Shown here piece after piece: positions 52,155-60,526 of a stretch of DNA of 64,000 nucleotides. Below the pieces are notes generated by a model. The model was not told the origin of the DNA and did not search any database. It saw nothing but the letters and a program-made list of their open reading frames with translations. This DNA comes from Bog-756 sp963812525 (GTDB lineage: Bacteria > Actinomycetota > Acidimicrobiia > Acidimicrobiales > RAAP-2): contig CAWEVL010000010.1 of assembly GCA_963812525.1 (NCBI GenBank), forward strand, positions 248,001 to 312,000. Reading direction: 5' to 3'. A program made the translations under genes and the position numbers. The stretch's first letter is position 1. The number at the start of each line of letters is the position of its first letter.

Positions 52155-52507
52155 AAGATCACGTAGACCTTGCGCAGCGTCTCGACGATGTCCCAGGTGC
52201 CGCTCCATCCCTTGGGGAAGACGGCGGTGTCGCCGGCGGCCAGGTCCAGCGGCCCCCCACCGTCCACAGTGACGGTCATGCGGCCGGCCACCACCTGGAT
52301 GAACTCATGGGTCTCGAGCAGCCATCGGGAGGGCCCCGGTGTGCACTCCCAGATCCCGACCTCCTGGTCGCCCTGGCCCTTCCACAGGGTGCATCCCGAC
52401 GTGCGCATGCCCGGGCCGGTGGCCTCCTCCAAGGCGCCCCAGTCCTCGAGCTCGGTCACCTGGTCGGCGGCGTGGATGAACGGGGTCAGGGGCATGGTGT
52501 CGGTCAT
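52151..52507 (-). CDS. small cupin domain protein
   Basis: This 118-aa single-domain cupin shows WLLETHEFIQVVAGRMTVTVDGG (motif 1, with only one clear His) and LAAGDTAVFPKGWSGTWDI (motif 2). This is the DUF861/(S)-ureidoglycine type, often in amine or purine catabolism. The reduced metal site suggests ligand binding more than catalysis. It starts in the stop codon of the FAD oxidase (ATGA), so the two are translationally coupled. Confidence 0.82.
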   Translation of the reverse strand: MTDTMPLTPFIHAADQVTELEDWGALEEATGPGMRTSGCTLWKGQGDQEVGIWECTPGPSRWLLETHEFIQVVAGRMTVTVDGGGPLDLAAGDTAVFPKGWSGTWDIVETLRKVYVIF

Positions 52508-53721
52508 GGGGTGGTGGTCCTTTCGGGGAAGGGTAGGGCGATGGGATCGGGGTCGAGCCGGCTGTTGCCGTACTCGTCGAAGCGGTCGAGTCCGAGGGGC
52601 CCGGCGTCCACCACGTCGGTGGTGCCGCTGACGGCCAGATCGGCGGCGGCCCGGGAGATGCCCGGCCCCCACATCATCCCGTGGCCCCCGGCCGAGGCCA
52701 CCACCGTGCCGGCCACCGGGCCGTCCGGCCCGAGCACCGGCCCGAGGATGGGGAGATGGTCGGGGGTGTAGTCGATGGTGGCCGCCCACACCCGGCGCAG
52801 CCCGAGCGAGGCCGTGGCCGGGACCAGATCGGCCAGCCGCCGCCGCATCCGGGTCAGGTAGGCCCAGTCGAGCTCGGTGGCCTCCCCCGGCGGCTCGTCG
52901 GGATTGCTCATGCCGAAGAGGAGGCCCCCCTCCTCGGGACGCCAGTAGAGACCGGCGGACACGTCGAAGACCATGGGGAGCCGGTCCGGGTCGAGCTCGG
53001 GCGAGGGCTCGGTGACCGCCACCTGGTGGCGCACCCCGCCGGCCGGGATCCGGGTGCCGGCCAGCATGCCCACCGCAGCCAGTCGGGGGCCGCCGGTGAG
53101 GACGACGGTGCCGGTGGCGATGGTTCCCTGGTCGGTCGCCACACCCACCACCCGGTCGCCCGAGGTGACCAGGCCGGTGAACGGCACCCGTTCCCGCACC
53201 TCCACCCCGGCGGCAGCCAGCGCCACCGTGTAGGCCAGCACGTTGCGGGGTGGCTGGATGTAGCCGTCGTCGTCGAGGAAGGTGCCCCCCAGCGTCGAGC
53301 CGCGGGCCAGCGTGGGGTTCCGGGCCTCGGCCTCGTCGGGATCGAGCCAGCGGACGGCCTGCCCCAGCGCCTGCTGCATGGCCATCCGCTCCCGGGCGGC
53401 CCGGAGGTCGTCCTCGGTGAAGCACGGGAGGTAGTAGCCCTGCCGGACGAAGCCCGAGTCGATGCCCAACTCGTCGTGTTGTGACCGGTAGAACCGCTTG
53501 GACCACTCGGCCAGCCGGACCGCGGTCGGGGTTCCCCCCTGGCTCCGCACGATCCCGGCGGCCCGGCTGGACGCGCCCTGGCCCAGGGTGGAGGCCTCGA
53601 GCAGCACCACCCGTCCGAGGCCGCCGCGCTTGAGGAAGTAGGCGCACCAGGCCCCGACGGTGCCGCCCCCCACCACCACGGCGTCCGCCGTGGTGCCGTC
53701 CGATCGGTGAGCGCTTTCCAC
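52504..53721 (-). CDS. DAO-family FAD-dependent amine/amino acid oxidoreductase
   Basis: This 405-aa flavoenzyme has a GxGxxG fold (AVVVGGGTVGAWCAYFLKRGG), SSRAAGIVRSQGG, a middle sheet, and TPDHLPILGPV...ASAGGHGMMWGPGISRAAADL binding FAD. It is close to the sarcosine/glycine oxidase and dimethylglycine-dehydrogenase flavin domains. The frame is open further upstream, but that stretch contains the operator at 53738. I therefore used GTG 53721, which lies downstream of it. It probably oxidises an N-methyl or primary amine in the pathway. Confidence 0.83.
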   Translation of the reverse strand: MESAHRSDGTTADAVVVGGGTVGAWCAYFLKRGGLGRVVLLEASTLGQGASSRAAGIVRSQGGTPTAVRLAEWSKRFYRSQHDELGIDSGFVRQGYYLPCFTEDDLRAARERMAMQQALGQAVRWLDPDEAEARNPTLARGSTLGGTFLDDDGYIQPPRNVLAYTVALAAAGVEVRERVPFTGLVTSGDRVVGVATDQGTIATGTVVLTGGPRLAAVGMLAGTRIPAGGVRHQVAVTEPSPELDPDRLPMVFDVSAGLYWRPEEGGLLFGMSNPDEPPGEATELDWAYLTRMRRRLADLVPATASLGLRRVWAATIDYTPDHLPILGPVLGPDGPVAGTVVASAGGHGMMWGPGISRAAADLAVSGTTDVVDAGPLGLDRFDEYGNSRLDPDPIALPFPERTTTP

Positions 53722-53757
53722 CGCCCCGACGCTGGCATAAACTGAACCTTCAGTCAA
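53715..53757 (+). promoter_or_regulatory. regulon dyad D with promoter for the acyl-CoA dehydrogenase
   Basis: TTTCCA (53715-53720), a 17-base spacer and TAAACT (53738-53743) lead into the dyad TAAACTGAACCTTCAGTCAA (53738-53757), with perfect arms ACTGAA/TTCAGT. It is divergent between the FAD oxidase-cupin unit and the acyl-CoA dehydrogenase. Confidence 0.75.
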
Positions 53758-53776
53758 GGCCCGAGGAGGCTCCCCC

Positions 53777-54943
53777 ATGTACAACCTCACGCCCGAGGAC
53801 CTCGAGATTCAGGCGCGGGCCGCATCGCTGGTCGACGAGCTCATCCCCTACGAGGAGGAGGCGGAGGCCAACGAAGGGGAGCTTCCGTCCGCCATCGCCG
53901 GGAAGTTCCAGAGGCGGGCCCTCGAGCTGGGTCTGCATGCGACCAACATGCCTGAGGAGCACGGCGGCGGCGGTTGCTCCATGGTCCAGCAGGTCCTGGT
54001 GCAGGAGCAGGGGGGCCGGGCCACCAACGCCCTCGGATGGATCCTCGGCACCCCCCCGTCGTGGTTCCCGCCGGTGGCCACGCCCGAGCAGATCGAGAAG
54101 TACGTGATCCCGGGCATCCGGGCCGAGAAGGAGGAGTGCTACGCCATCACCGAGGAGGGGGCGGGCTCCGATGTCGACGCCATCGTGGCCACCGCCCGCC
54201 GGGACGGCGACGGGTACGTCCTCGACGGGGTCAAGTGGCACGTCACCTCGTACAACCACAGCGCGTACGCCTTCTTCCAGGCCAAGTTGGTGGGCGGCGA
54301 GCACGCCGGCGAGCACGCCATGTTCATCGTGGACCTGCCGGCCGAGGGGGTGCGGGTGGTGCGCACCCCGGCCTACACCCACACCATCAGCCACCACCAC
54401 CCCATCGTGGCCTTCGAGGGCGTGCGGGTCCCGGCCGGCCAGATGGTCGGGCGGGAGGGCGACGGCATGGGGTTCGCCTACGAGTGGTTCCGCTTCGAGC
54501 GGATCATGGTGGCCTCCCGGTGCCTGGGCGGTGCCGCCCGGCTCGTCGACGACACCACCGAGTTCGCCCGGCAGCGGATCGTCAACGGCGCCCCGATCAC
54601 CGAGTTCGGGGCGGTGCAGATCATGTTGGCCGACTGCCTGACCGAACTGTTCGCGGCACGGTCCCTGGTCTACGAGACGGCCCGGAACATCGACGCCGGT
54701 GCCGACCTCAAGGTGCAGCACGCCCAGTGTTCGATGGCCAAGCTCTACGCCTCGGAGATGGCCAACCGGGTGGCCGACCGGTGCGTGCAGATCTACGGAG
54801 GACGGGGCTACATGCGGGAGAACGTGGCCGAACGGTTCTTCCGTGAGCTCCGGGTGGAGCGCATCTGGGAGGGGACCAGCGAGGTGCAGCGGTCGATCAT
54901 CGCCGACCAGATGGTCAAGCGCGGGCCCCGCACCTTCGTCTGA
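53777..54943 (+). CDS. acyl-CoA dehydrogenase
   Basis: This 388-aa flavoprotein has the acyl-CoA dehydrogenase layout. AITEEGAGSDVDAIVATARRDGDGYVLDGVKWHVTS binds FAD and substrate. A helical C-terminal domain follows, with QIYGGRGYMRENVAERFFRELRVERIWEGTSEVQRSIIADQM, where Glu in WEGTSE is the likely base. It oxidises an acyl-CoA to the enoyl form using an electron-transfer flavoprotein. GAGGAGG stands before the ATG. Together with the CoA ligase it implies that the carbon skeleton is degraded as a CoA ester, as known for gamma-butyrobetaine and carnitine. Confidence 0.9.
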   Translation: MYNLTPEDLEIQARAASLVDELIPYEEEAEANEGELPSAIAGKFQRRALELGLHATNMPEEHGGGGCSMVQQVLVQEQGGRATNALGWILGTPPSWFPPVATPEQIEKYVIPGIRAEKEECYAITEEGAGSDVDAIVATARRDGDGYVLDGVKWHVTSYNHSAYAFFQAKLVGGEHAGEHAMFIVDLPAEGVRVVRTPAYTHTISHHHPIVAFEGVRVPAGQMVGREGDGMGFAYEWFRFERIMVASRCLGGAARLVDDTTEFARQRIVNGAPITEFGAVQIMLADCLTELFAARSLVYETARNIDAGADLKVQHAQCSMAKLYASEMANRVADRCVQIYGGRGYMRENVAERFFRELRVERIWEGTSEVQRSIIADQMVKRGPRTFV

Positions 54944-54958
54944 GCCCGGCCGGCCGCC

Positions 54959-56152
54959 TCAGCCGGCCGAGACGCGGGTACCGGTGTTGCGCACCGGCTG
55001 ACCCAGGTAGCCCCGGGCCACCATGGTCACGAACTGGTAGACGGCGTCCTCCTCGCCGGCCATGGGGCCGGGGCGGGCATGGCGCGAGGACAGGCCCCGC
55101 TGGACCGAGGCGCAGGCGTTCCAGTCCTGCTGGTTGGTGATGTCCCAGAAGGTCATGGCATACCCCGGGTCGAAGTCGGGACGGGCCAGCGACCGGGGCG
55201 AGAAGGCCCACGTGCATTCGATGCGGGTGGAGTCGGCGGCCAGCGGGGTGAGGCGGTGGGTCATCACGTAGTCGGGATGGAGGCTGATCAGGATGTTGGG
55301 GAAGACGTTGACGTAGATGACCTCGCGGAGGGCCTTCCCGGTCAGCCCGGGGAGGGTCTCGCCGTGGCTGACCCCGTCGAGGGACATGGTGTCCATCCCC
55401 TCCCGCAGGTCCATGGTCCCCCCCACCCACCCGCCGGGCAGGTGGTAGTTGTCACCGCTCTTGGGCGGGCTCACCTCGCACAGTTCGGGGTGGATCATCG
55501 GGCAGTGGTAGCACTCGTGGTAGTTCTCGGTGAGGATCTTCCAGTTGGCGGCCACGGTGTACTCGTGGGTCCCGGCCACCCGCAGCCGGGCCATGGCGTA
55601 GGGGGCGACCACATCGTCGAGGGTGCCGAGCGACTCGCCCAGGGGGGCCGCCTCGCCCGACCCGTCCACGAAGACCAGGCCGTGCCACTCGGCACACGGC
55701 AGCTGGGTCAGCCCGTGCTCGGTGGGATCGAACCCGTCGAGATCCTTGAAGCCGGGTGCGGTCCACACCTCACCCTCCAGGGTGTACGACCACGAGTGGT
55801 ATGGACAGATGACCCGGCCGTGGCTGGCCGACGCCCCACAGGGCAGGAGCTCGTGCCCGCGGTGACTGCAGACGTTGGCGAAGGCCCGCAGCGTGCCGTC
55901 CTGCCCGCGGGTGAGCAGCACGCCGGCGGTGCCCAGGGACTCGGCCCGCTGGTCGCCCGGCGAGGCGACCGACTCGCTTCGGCCCACGCACATCCACCCG
56001 CCGTCGAAGAAGTGGCGCTGCTCCCAGGCGAAGACCTCGGGATCCACATAGGCGCTACGGGGCAGCATCCGGCTGTGGCCGAAGGGCCGGAGCGAGGCGT
56101 CCAGCTCGGCCCGGTCGATCGGAGCGAGCTCGGCACGGGTTTGAATGACCAT
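54959..56152 (-). CDS. Rieske oxygenase alpha subunit, quaternary-amine demethylase-like
   Basis: This 397-aa protein has a Rieske [2Fe-2S] site (Cys95-x-His97 in CSHRGH and Cys116-x2-His119 in CPYHSW). Its mononuclear iron site lies in ENYHECYHCPMIHPEL: Glu213, His216 and His221, with a later Asp in TFWDITNQQDW. Glu at 213 replaces the bridging Asp of aromatic dioxygenases, a trait of carnitine/betaine/choline-type enzymes. It should N-demethylate or oxygenate a trimethylamine compound, releasing formaldehyde. No ferredoxin-reductase partner is in the window. ATG 56152 is leaderless. Confidence 0.85.
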   Translation of the reverse strand: MVIQTRAELAPIDRAELDASLRPFGHSRMLPRSAYVDPEVFAWEQRHFFDGGWMCVGRSESVASPGDQRAESLGTAGVLLTRGQDGTLRAFANVCSHRGHELLPCGASASHGRVICPYHSWSYTLEGEVWTAPGFKDLDGFDPTEHGLTQLPCAEWHGLVFVDGSGEAAPLGESLGTLDDVVAPYAMARLRVAGTHEYTVAANWKILTENYHECYHCPMIHPELCEVSPPKSGDNYHLPGGWVGGTMDLREGMDTMSLDGVSHGETLPGLTGKALREVIYVNVFPNILISLHPDYVMTHRLTPLAADSTRIECTWAFSPRSLARPDFDPGYAMTFWDITNQQDWNACASVQRGLSSRHARPGPMAGEEDAVYQFVTMVARGYLGQPVRNTGTRVSAG

Positions 56153-56188
56153 ACAGTCAATCCTATGATTCGGACCGGGCCACGTCCA
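56141..56188. promoter_or_regulatory. overlapping divergent promoters with degenerate dyad E
   Basis: Leftward: TGGACG (plus-strand 56183-56188), a 17-base spacer, TAGGAT (plus-strand 56160-56165), seven bases and ATG 56152 give a leaderless Rieske transcript. Rightward: TTGAAT (56141-56146), a 17-base spacer and TATGAT (56164-56169) serve the mycothiol dehydrogenase. TTGAATGACCATACAGTCAA (56141-56160) keeps the 20-base spacing of the island dyad with a weakened left arm, and covers the Rieske start codon. Confidence 0.6.
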
Positions 56189-56276
56189 GCTACCCGGCCG
56201 GATGGCCCCCGACGCACGGCACCCTGCATGACACACTGGGGCCGATCCGACGAGCCGACAGGACAGGAAGTGCGAC

Positions 56277-57362
56277 ATGGCAGCTGAGGTACGTGGCGTC
56301 GTAGCGTTGGCCAAGGGCGAGCCGGTCTCGATGGTCACCATCGTGGTGCCCGATCCCGGACCGGGCGAGGCGGTGGTGCGCATCCAGGCCTGCGGGGTCT
56401 GCCACACCGACCTCCACTACCGCCAGGGCGGGATCAACGACGAGTTCCCGTTCCTCCTCGGCCACGAGGCGGCCGGGGTGGTCGAGGCGGTGGGACCGGA
56501 CGTGACCTCGGTGGCACCAGGTGACTTCGTGGTCCTCAACTGGCGGGCGGTGTGCGGCCAGTGCCGGTCGTGCCGACGGGGACGGCCCTGGTACTGCTTC
56601 GACACCTTCAACGCCAGTCAGAAGATGACGCTGGAGGACGGGACACCGCTGTCCCCGGCCCTCGGCATCGGCGCCTTCGCCGACAAGACACTGGTGGCCG
56701 CGGGCCAGTGCACGAAGGTCGACCCGGCCGCCCGGCCCGAGGCCGTGGGCCTGTTGGGCTGCGGGGTGATGGCCGGACTGGGCTCGGCCATGCTCACCGG
56801 CGAGGTGGGCCTGGGTGACTCGGTGGCGGTGTTCGGCTGCGGCGGGGTGGGCTGCGCCGCCGTCGCCGGGGCCCGGTTGGCCGGCGCGGCCACCGTCATC
56901 GCCGTCGATCTCGACCCGGGCAAGCTGGAGCTGGCCCGGGAGTTCGGGGCCACCGACGTGGTCAACGCCTCGGACGAGGACCCGGTGGAAGCCGTGCGGG
57001 CCCTGACCGGGGGCAACGGGGCCGACGTGTGCATCGAGGCGGTGGGCCATCCCAAGGTCATGGAGCAGGCCTTCTACGCCCGCGACCTGGCCGGCACCCT
57101 GGTCCAGGTGGGCGTGCCCACCCCGGACATGCGCATCGACCTGCCCATGATCGAGTTCTTCGGCCGGGGTGGGCGTCTCAAGCCGAGCTGGTACGGGGAC
57201 TGCCTGCCCTCCCGGGACTTCCCCCTGCTGGTCGACCTGTACCTACAAGGGCGGCTCGACCTCGATCGCTTCGTGTCCGAGACCATCGGCCTGGGCGACG
57301 TGGAGGAGGCCTTCCACCGGATGGAGCGGGGCGAGGTGCTGCGCTCGGTCGTCGTCCTCTGA
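56277..57362 (+). CDS. mscR: S-(hydroxymethyl)mycothiol dehydrogenase
   Basis: This 361-aa zinc alcohol dehydrogenase is very close to actinobacterial MscR. It has catalytic zinc Cys42 and His63 (CGVCHTDLHY, GHEAAG) and structural zinc Cys93/96/99/107 (CGQCRSCRRGRPWYC). NASQKMTLEDGTPLSPALGIGAFADKTLVA is the mycothiol-specific loop region, and VFGCGGVGCAA binds NAD. It oxidises the formaldehyde-mycothiol adduct (or S-nitrosomycothiol). Downstream it overlaps the metallo-hydrolase by one base. Its presence next to a Rieske demethylase supplies formaldehyde detoxification. Confidence 0.92.
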   Translation: MAAEVRGVVALAKGEPVSMVTIVVPDPGPGEAVVRIQACGVCHTDLHYRQGGINDEFPFLLGHEAAGVVEAVGPDVTSVAPGDFVVLNWRAVCGQCRSCRRGRPWYCFDTFNASQKMTLEDGTPLSPALGIGAFADKTLVAAGQCTKVDPAARPEAVGLLGCGVMAGLGSAMLTGEVGLGDSVAVFGCGGVGCAAVAGARLAGAATVIAVDLDPGKLELAREFGATDVVNASDEDPVEAVRALTGGNGADVCIEAVGHPKVMEQAFYARDLAGTLVQVGVPTPDMRIDLPMIEFFGRGGRLKPSWYGDCLPSRDFPLLVDLYLQGRLDLDRFVSETIGLGDVEEAFHRMERGEVLRSVVVL

Positions 57363-57982
57363 TGATCGAGCGGGTGGTGACGTCGGGGGTCTTCTCGCTG
57401 GACGGCGGGGAGTTCGAGGTCGACAACAACATCTGGATCGTCGGCGACGACACCGAGGTCCTGGTGATCGACGCCGCCCACGATCATCGGCCCATCGCCG
57501 AGTGCGTCGGTGGTCGCCGCACGGTGGCCATCCTGGCCACCCACGGGCACAACGACCACATCAACGCCGCCGTCGCCCTGGCCGAGGCGTTGGACGCGCC
57601 GATCTGGCTCCATCCCGACGACCGCATGCTGTGGGACACGGTGTACCCCGACCGGGCCCCGGACGCCGACCTGGCCGAGGGGATGACCGTGCGGGCCGGG
57701 GGCACCGCCGTGTCCGTGCTGCACACACCGGGCCACTCCCCCGGCGGATGCTGCCTGTACGACGAGGCCGGGGCCGTGCTCTTCTCCGGCGACACCCTGT
57801 TCCACGGGGGGCCCGGAGCCACCGGGCGGAGCTTCTCCGACTTCCCCACCATCATCGACTCCATCCGCCACCGCCTGCTGGTCCTGCCCGGGACCACCCG
57901 GGTGCTGACCGGCCACGGCGACGAGACCACCATCGGCGCGGAGGCCCCCCATCTCCCCGAGTGGATCCGCGACCATCCGTGA
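57362..57982 (+). CDS. MBL-fold hydrolase, probable S-formylmycothiol hydrolase
   Basis: This 206-aa metallo-beta-lactamase-fold protein has metal motif ATHGHNDHINAA, further ligands in HTPGHSPGGCCLY and FSGDTLFHGG, and TGHGDETTIG. Homologues next to mscR in actinobacteria are thought to hydrolyse the formyl thioester to formate and free mycothiol. ATG 57362 shares a base with the stop of mscR (TGATG), and its own stop overlaps the dehydrogenase that follows (GTGA). The assignment is by context plus fold. Confidence 0.8.
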   Translation: MIERVVTSGVFSLDGGEFEVDNNIWIVGDDTEVLVIDAAHDHRPIAECVGGRRTVAILATHGHNDHINAAVALAEALDAPIWLHPDDRMLWDTVYPDRAPDADLAEGMTVRAGGTAVSVLHTPGHSPGGCCLYDEAGAVLFSGDTLFHGGPGATGRSFSDFPTIIDSIRHRLLVLPGTTRVLTGHGDETTIGAEAPHLPEWIRDHP

Positions 57983-60504
57983 GCGCAGCCGGGGCGGCCC
58001 TGCCCGGGGCTTCCTCCCCCGCACCCGTGCCCTCTCGGGACCTCCCGGCCCGGGCCCGCGTGGTCATCGTCGGCGGTGGGGTCATCGGTACCAGCGTCGC
58101 CTACCACCTCACCACGCTCGGCTGGCGGGACGTCGTCCTGTTGGAGCGGGACCAGCTGACCTCGGGCACCACCTGGCACGCCGCCGGACTGATCACTTCG
58201 GCGGGCATGGTGGACGAGACCGCCCTGTTCATGAGCCGCTACTCCCGGGACCTCTACGAGCGCCTCGAGGAGGAGACCGGGCTGTCCACCGGCTTCCGGG
58301 CGGTGGGCCACATCTCCGTCGCCACCAACGACGACCGGATGGAGGCACTCCGCCGCGAGGCCCTGTTCGTCAACGGCTTCGGGGTCGAGGACCACGAGCT
58401 CTCCCCCGCCGAGATCGCCCGACAGTGGCCCCTGCTCGAGACGGCCGACCTGGTCGGCGGGCTGTACGTAGCCGACGAGGGCCGGGCCGACCCGGTGGGC
58501 GTGGCCATGTCCCTGGCCCGGGGGGCCCGGAAGGGCGGGGCCACCATCGTGGAGGGGGTGCCGGTCACCGGCGTGGTCGCCGAGCGGGGCCGGGTGACCG
58601 GGGTGACCACCGACCAGGGGACCATCGAGTGCGAGTACCTGGTGAACTGCGGCGGGATGTGGGCCCGCCAGTTCGGGGCCCTGGCCGGTGTGGACGTGCC
58701 CCTGCAGGCGGCCGAGCACTACTACCTGATCACCGAGCCCATGGACGGTGTCCACCGCGACCTGCCGGTCATCGAGGACCCCGACCGCTACGGCTACTTC
58801 CGGCCCGAGGGTGACGGCTTGCTGGTGGGTCTGTTCGAACCGGAGGCGGCCGCCTGGTCCCTCGACGGCGTGCCCCCCGACTCGTCGTTCGTCGAGCTGC
58901 CCCCGGACTACGACCGGCTGGCCCCGTTCCTGGAGGTGGCCATGGCGCGGATCCCCTCCCTGGCCGACACCGGCATCCGCAAGTTCTTTTGCGGTCCCGA
59001 GTCCTTCACCTCCGACGTCCACCCCCTGCTCGGCCCGGCTCCCGAGCTGGACGGCTACTTCGTGGCCGCCGGACTGAACTCGCTGGGCATCCTCCTGGGG
59101 GGCGGGGTGGGGACGGTCATGGCCCACTGGCTGGTCGACGGGGAGCCTCCGGTCGACGTGACCGGGTACGCCATCGACCGGACCGCACCCCACGAGTCCA
59201 CGCGGGCCTTCCGCGGCGAGCGCACCACCGAACAGCTCGGCGTCCTGTTCGGCGACGCCGCCTATCCGTCGTGGCGGCCCAGGACCGCCCGCAACATGCG
59301 GCGGACCCCCCTGCACGACCGCTTCGTGGCCGAGGGCGCCCACTTCAACTCCTCGGCGGGCTGGGAGTACCCCGAGTGGTTCGAAGGTAACGCCTTCCCC
59401 CTGCCGACCCTCCCCGGCTTCGTCCCCCAGCCGTCCCGGGGCCTCGTGGCCGAGGAACACCGGACGGTCCGCGAGGGCGTGGGCATCATGGACATGACCC
59501 TGATGGCCAAGTTCATGGTCCAGGGGACCGATGCCGCCACCGTCCTGTCCCGTCTCTCGGCCAACCACGTGGCCCGCCGGCCCGGCCGGGTGGTCTACAC
59601 CCAGTGGCTGACCGAGGCGGGGGGCATCGCCGCCGACCTCACCGTGACCCGCCTGTCCGAGGACCGGTTCTTGGTGGTGGCCTCCGACGTCATCCAGCGC
59701 CGGGTGGAGCCGATGGTCCGCAGGGCCACCGGCCCCGGCGAGCACTGCACCGTGACCGACGTGACCTCGGGCACCGTGCTCCTCTCGGTGCAGGGACCCC
59801 GGTCGCGGGAGCTGATCGGGCGGCTGTCGTCCGCCGACCTCTCCAACCGGACCTTTCCCTACCTGACCGCCCGGACCATCGACCTGGGCTCCGCCCCGGC
59901 CCTGGCCCTCCGGATCACCTACCTCGGGGAGCTGGGCTACGAGCTCCACCTCCCGACCGAGTACGGACTGGGGGCCTACGACGCCCTCATGGCGGCCGGC
60001 GCCGACCTCGGCGTGCGGCCGGTGGGCCTGGCCGCCATGTCCAGCCTGCGGCTCGAGAAGGGCTACCGCGACCTCGGGGTGGACATCGACAACACCGACA
60101 ACCCGCTGGAAGCCGGCCTGGGCTTCGCCGTGGCCTTCGACAAGCCCGGAGGGTTCATCGGCCGCGACGCCCTCCTGTCACTCCGGGCGCACGCTCCGTA
60201 CCGGTCGCTCCTGGTGAGCCTCCGGGTCGACGACCCCGAGGTGCTGCTGTTCGGCAACGAGCCGGTGCTCCACGACGGGCGCTGGGTGGGCTACGTGCGG
60301 TCGGCGGCCTTCGGCCCCACCGTCGGTGCCTCGGTCGGGCTGACCATGGTGGAGTGCGCCGACGGGGTGACCGACCAGTGGCTGGGATCGGGACGGTTCG
60401 AGGTGGCCACGCCTCACGGCTCCCACCCGGTCACCCTCTCGTCGGCTCCGTTCTACGACCCGAAACGCCTGCGCATCCTGGCCCGGGACGACGCCGGGGC
60501 CTGA
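57979..60504 (+). CDS. dimethylglycine/sarcosine dehydrogenase-like FAD-GcvT fusion
   Basis: This 841-aa two-part enzyme has an N-terminal DAO flavin domain (ARVVIVGGGVIGTSVAYHL). LTSGTTWHAAGLI carries the His that covalently holds FAD in the family. A FAO_M segment (about residues 400-450) links to GcvT domains (VGIMDMTLMAKFMVQGTDA, YLGELGYELHLPTEYG, GLAAMSSLRLEKGYRD). The GcvT half takes the methyl carbon onto tetrahydrofolate, yielding methylene-THF. It therefore removes methyl groups from a secondary or tertiary N-methyl amine. It starts GTG inside the hydrolase stop (GTGA), completing the mscR operon. Confidence 0.88.
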   Translation: MSAAGAALPGASSPAPVPSRDLPARARVVIVGGGVIGTSVAYHLTTLGWRDVVLLERDQLTSGTTWHAAGLITSAGMVDETALFMSRYSRDLYERLEEETGLSTGFRAVGHISVATNDDRMEALRREALFVNGFGVEDHELSPAEIARQWPLLETADLVGGLYVADEGRADPVGVAMSLARGARKGGATIVEGVPVTGVVAERGRVTGVTTDQGTIECEYLVNCGGMWARQFGALAGVDVPLQAAEHYYLITEPMDGVHRDLPVIEDPDRYGYFRPEGDGLLVGLFEPEAAAWSLDGVPPDSSFVELPPDYDRLAPFLEVAMARIPSLADTGIRKFFCGPESFTSDVHPLLGPAPELDGYFVAAGLNSLGILLGGGVGTVMAHWLVDGEPPVDVTGYAIDRTAPHESTRAFRGERTTEQLGVLFGDAAYPSWRPRTARNMRRTPLHDRFVAEGAHFNSSAGWEYPEWFEGNAFPLPTLPGFVPQPSRGLVAEEHRTVREGVGIMDMTLMAKFMVQGTDAATVLSRLSANHVARRPGRVVYTQWLTEAGGIAADLTVTRLSEDRFLVVASDVIQRRVEPMVRRATGPGEHCTVTDVTSGTVLLSVQGPRSRELIGRLSSADLSNRTFPYLTARTIDLGSAPALALRITYLGELGYELHLPTEYGLGAYDALMAAGADLGVRPVGLAAMSSLRLEKGYRDLGVDIDNTDNPLEAGLGFAVAFDKPGGFIGRDALLSLRAHAPYRSLLVSLRVDDPEVLLFGNEPVLHDGRWVGYVRSAAFGPTVGASVGLTMVECADGVTDQWLGSGRFEVATPHGSHPVTLSSAPFYDPKRLRILARDDAGA

Positions 60505-60526
60505 GGCCGGCCCCGGTCCCCCGCGG

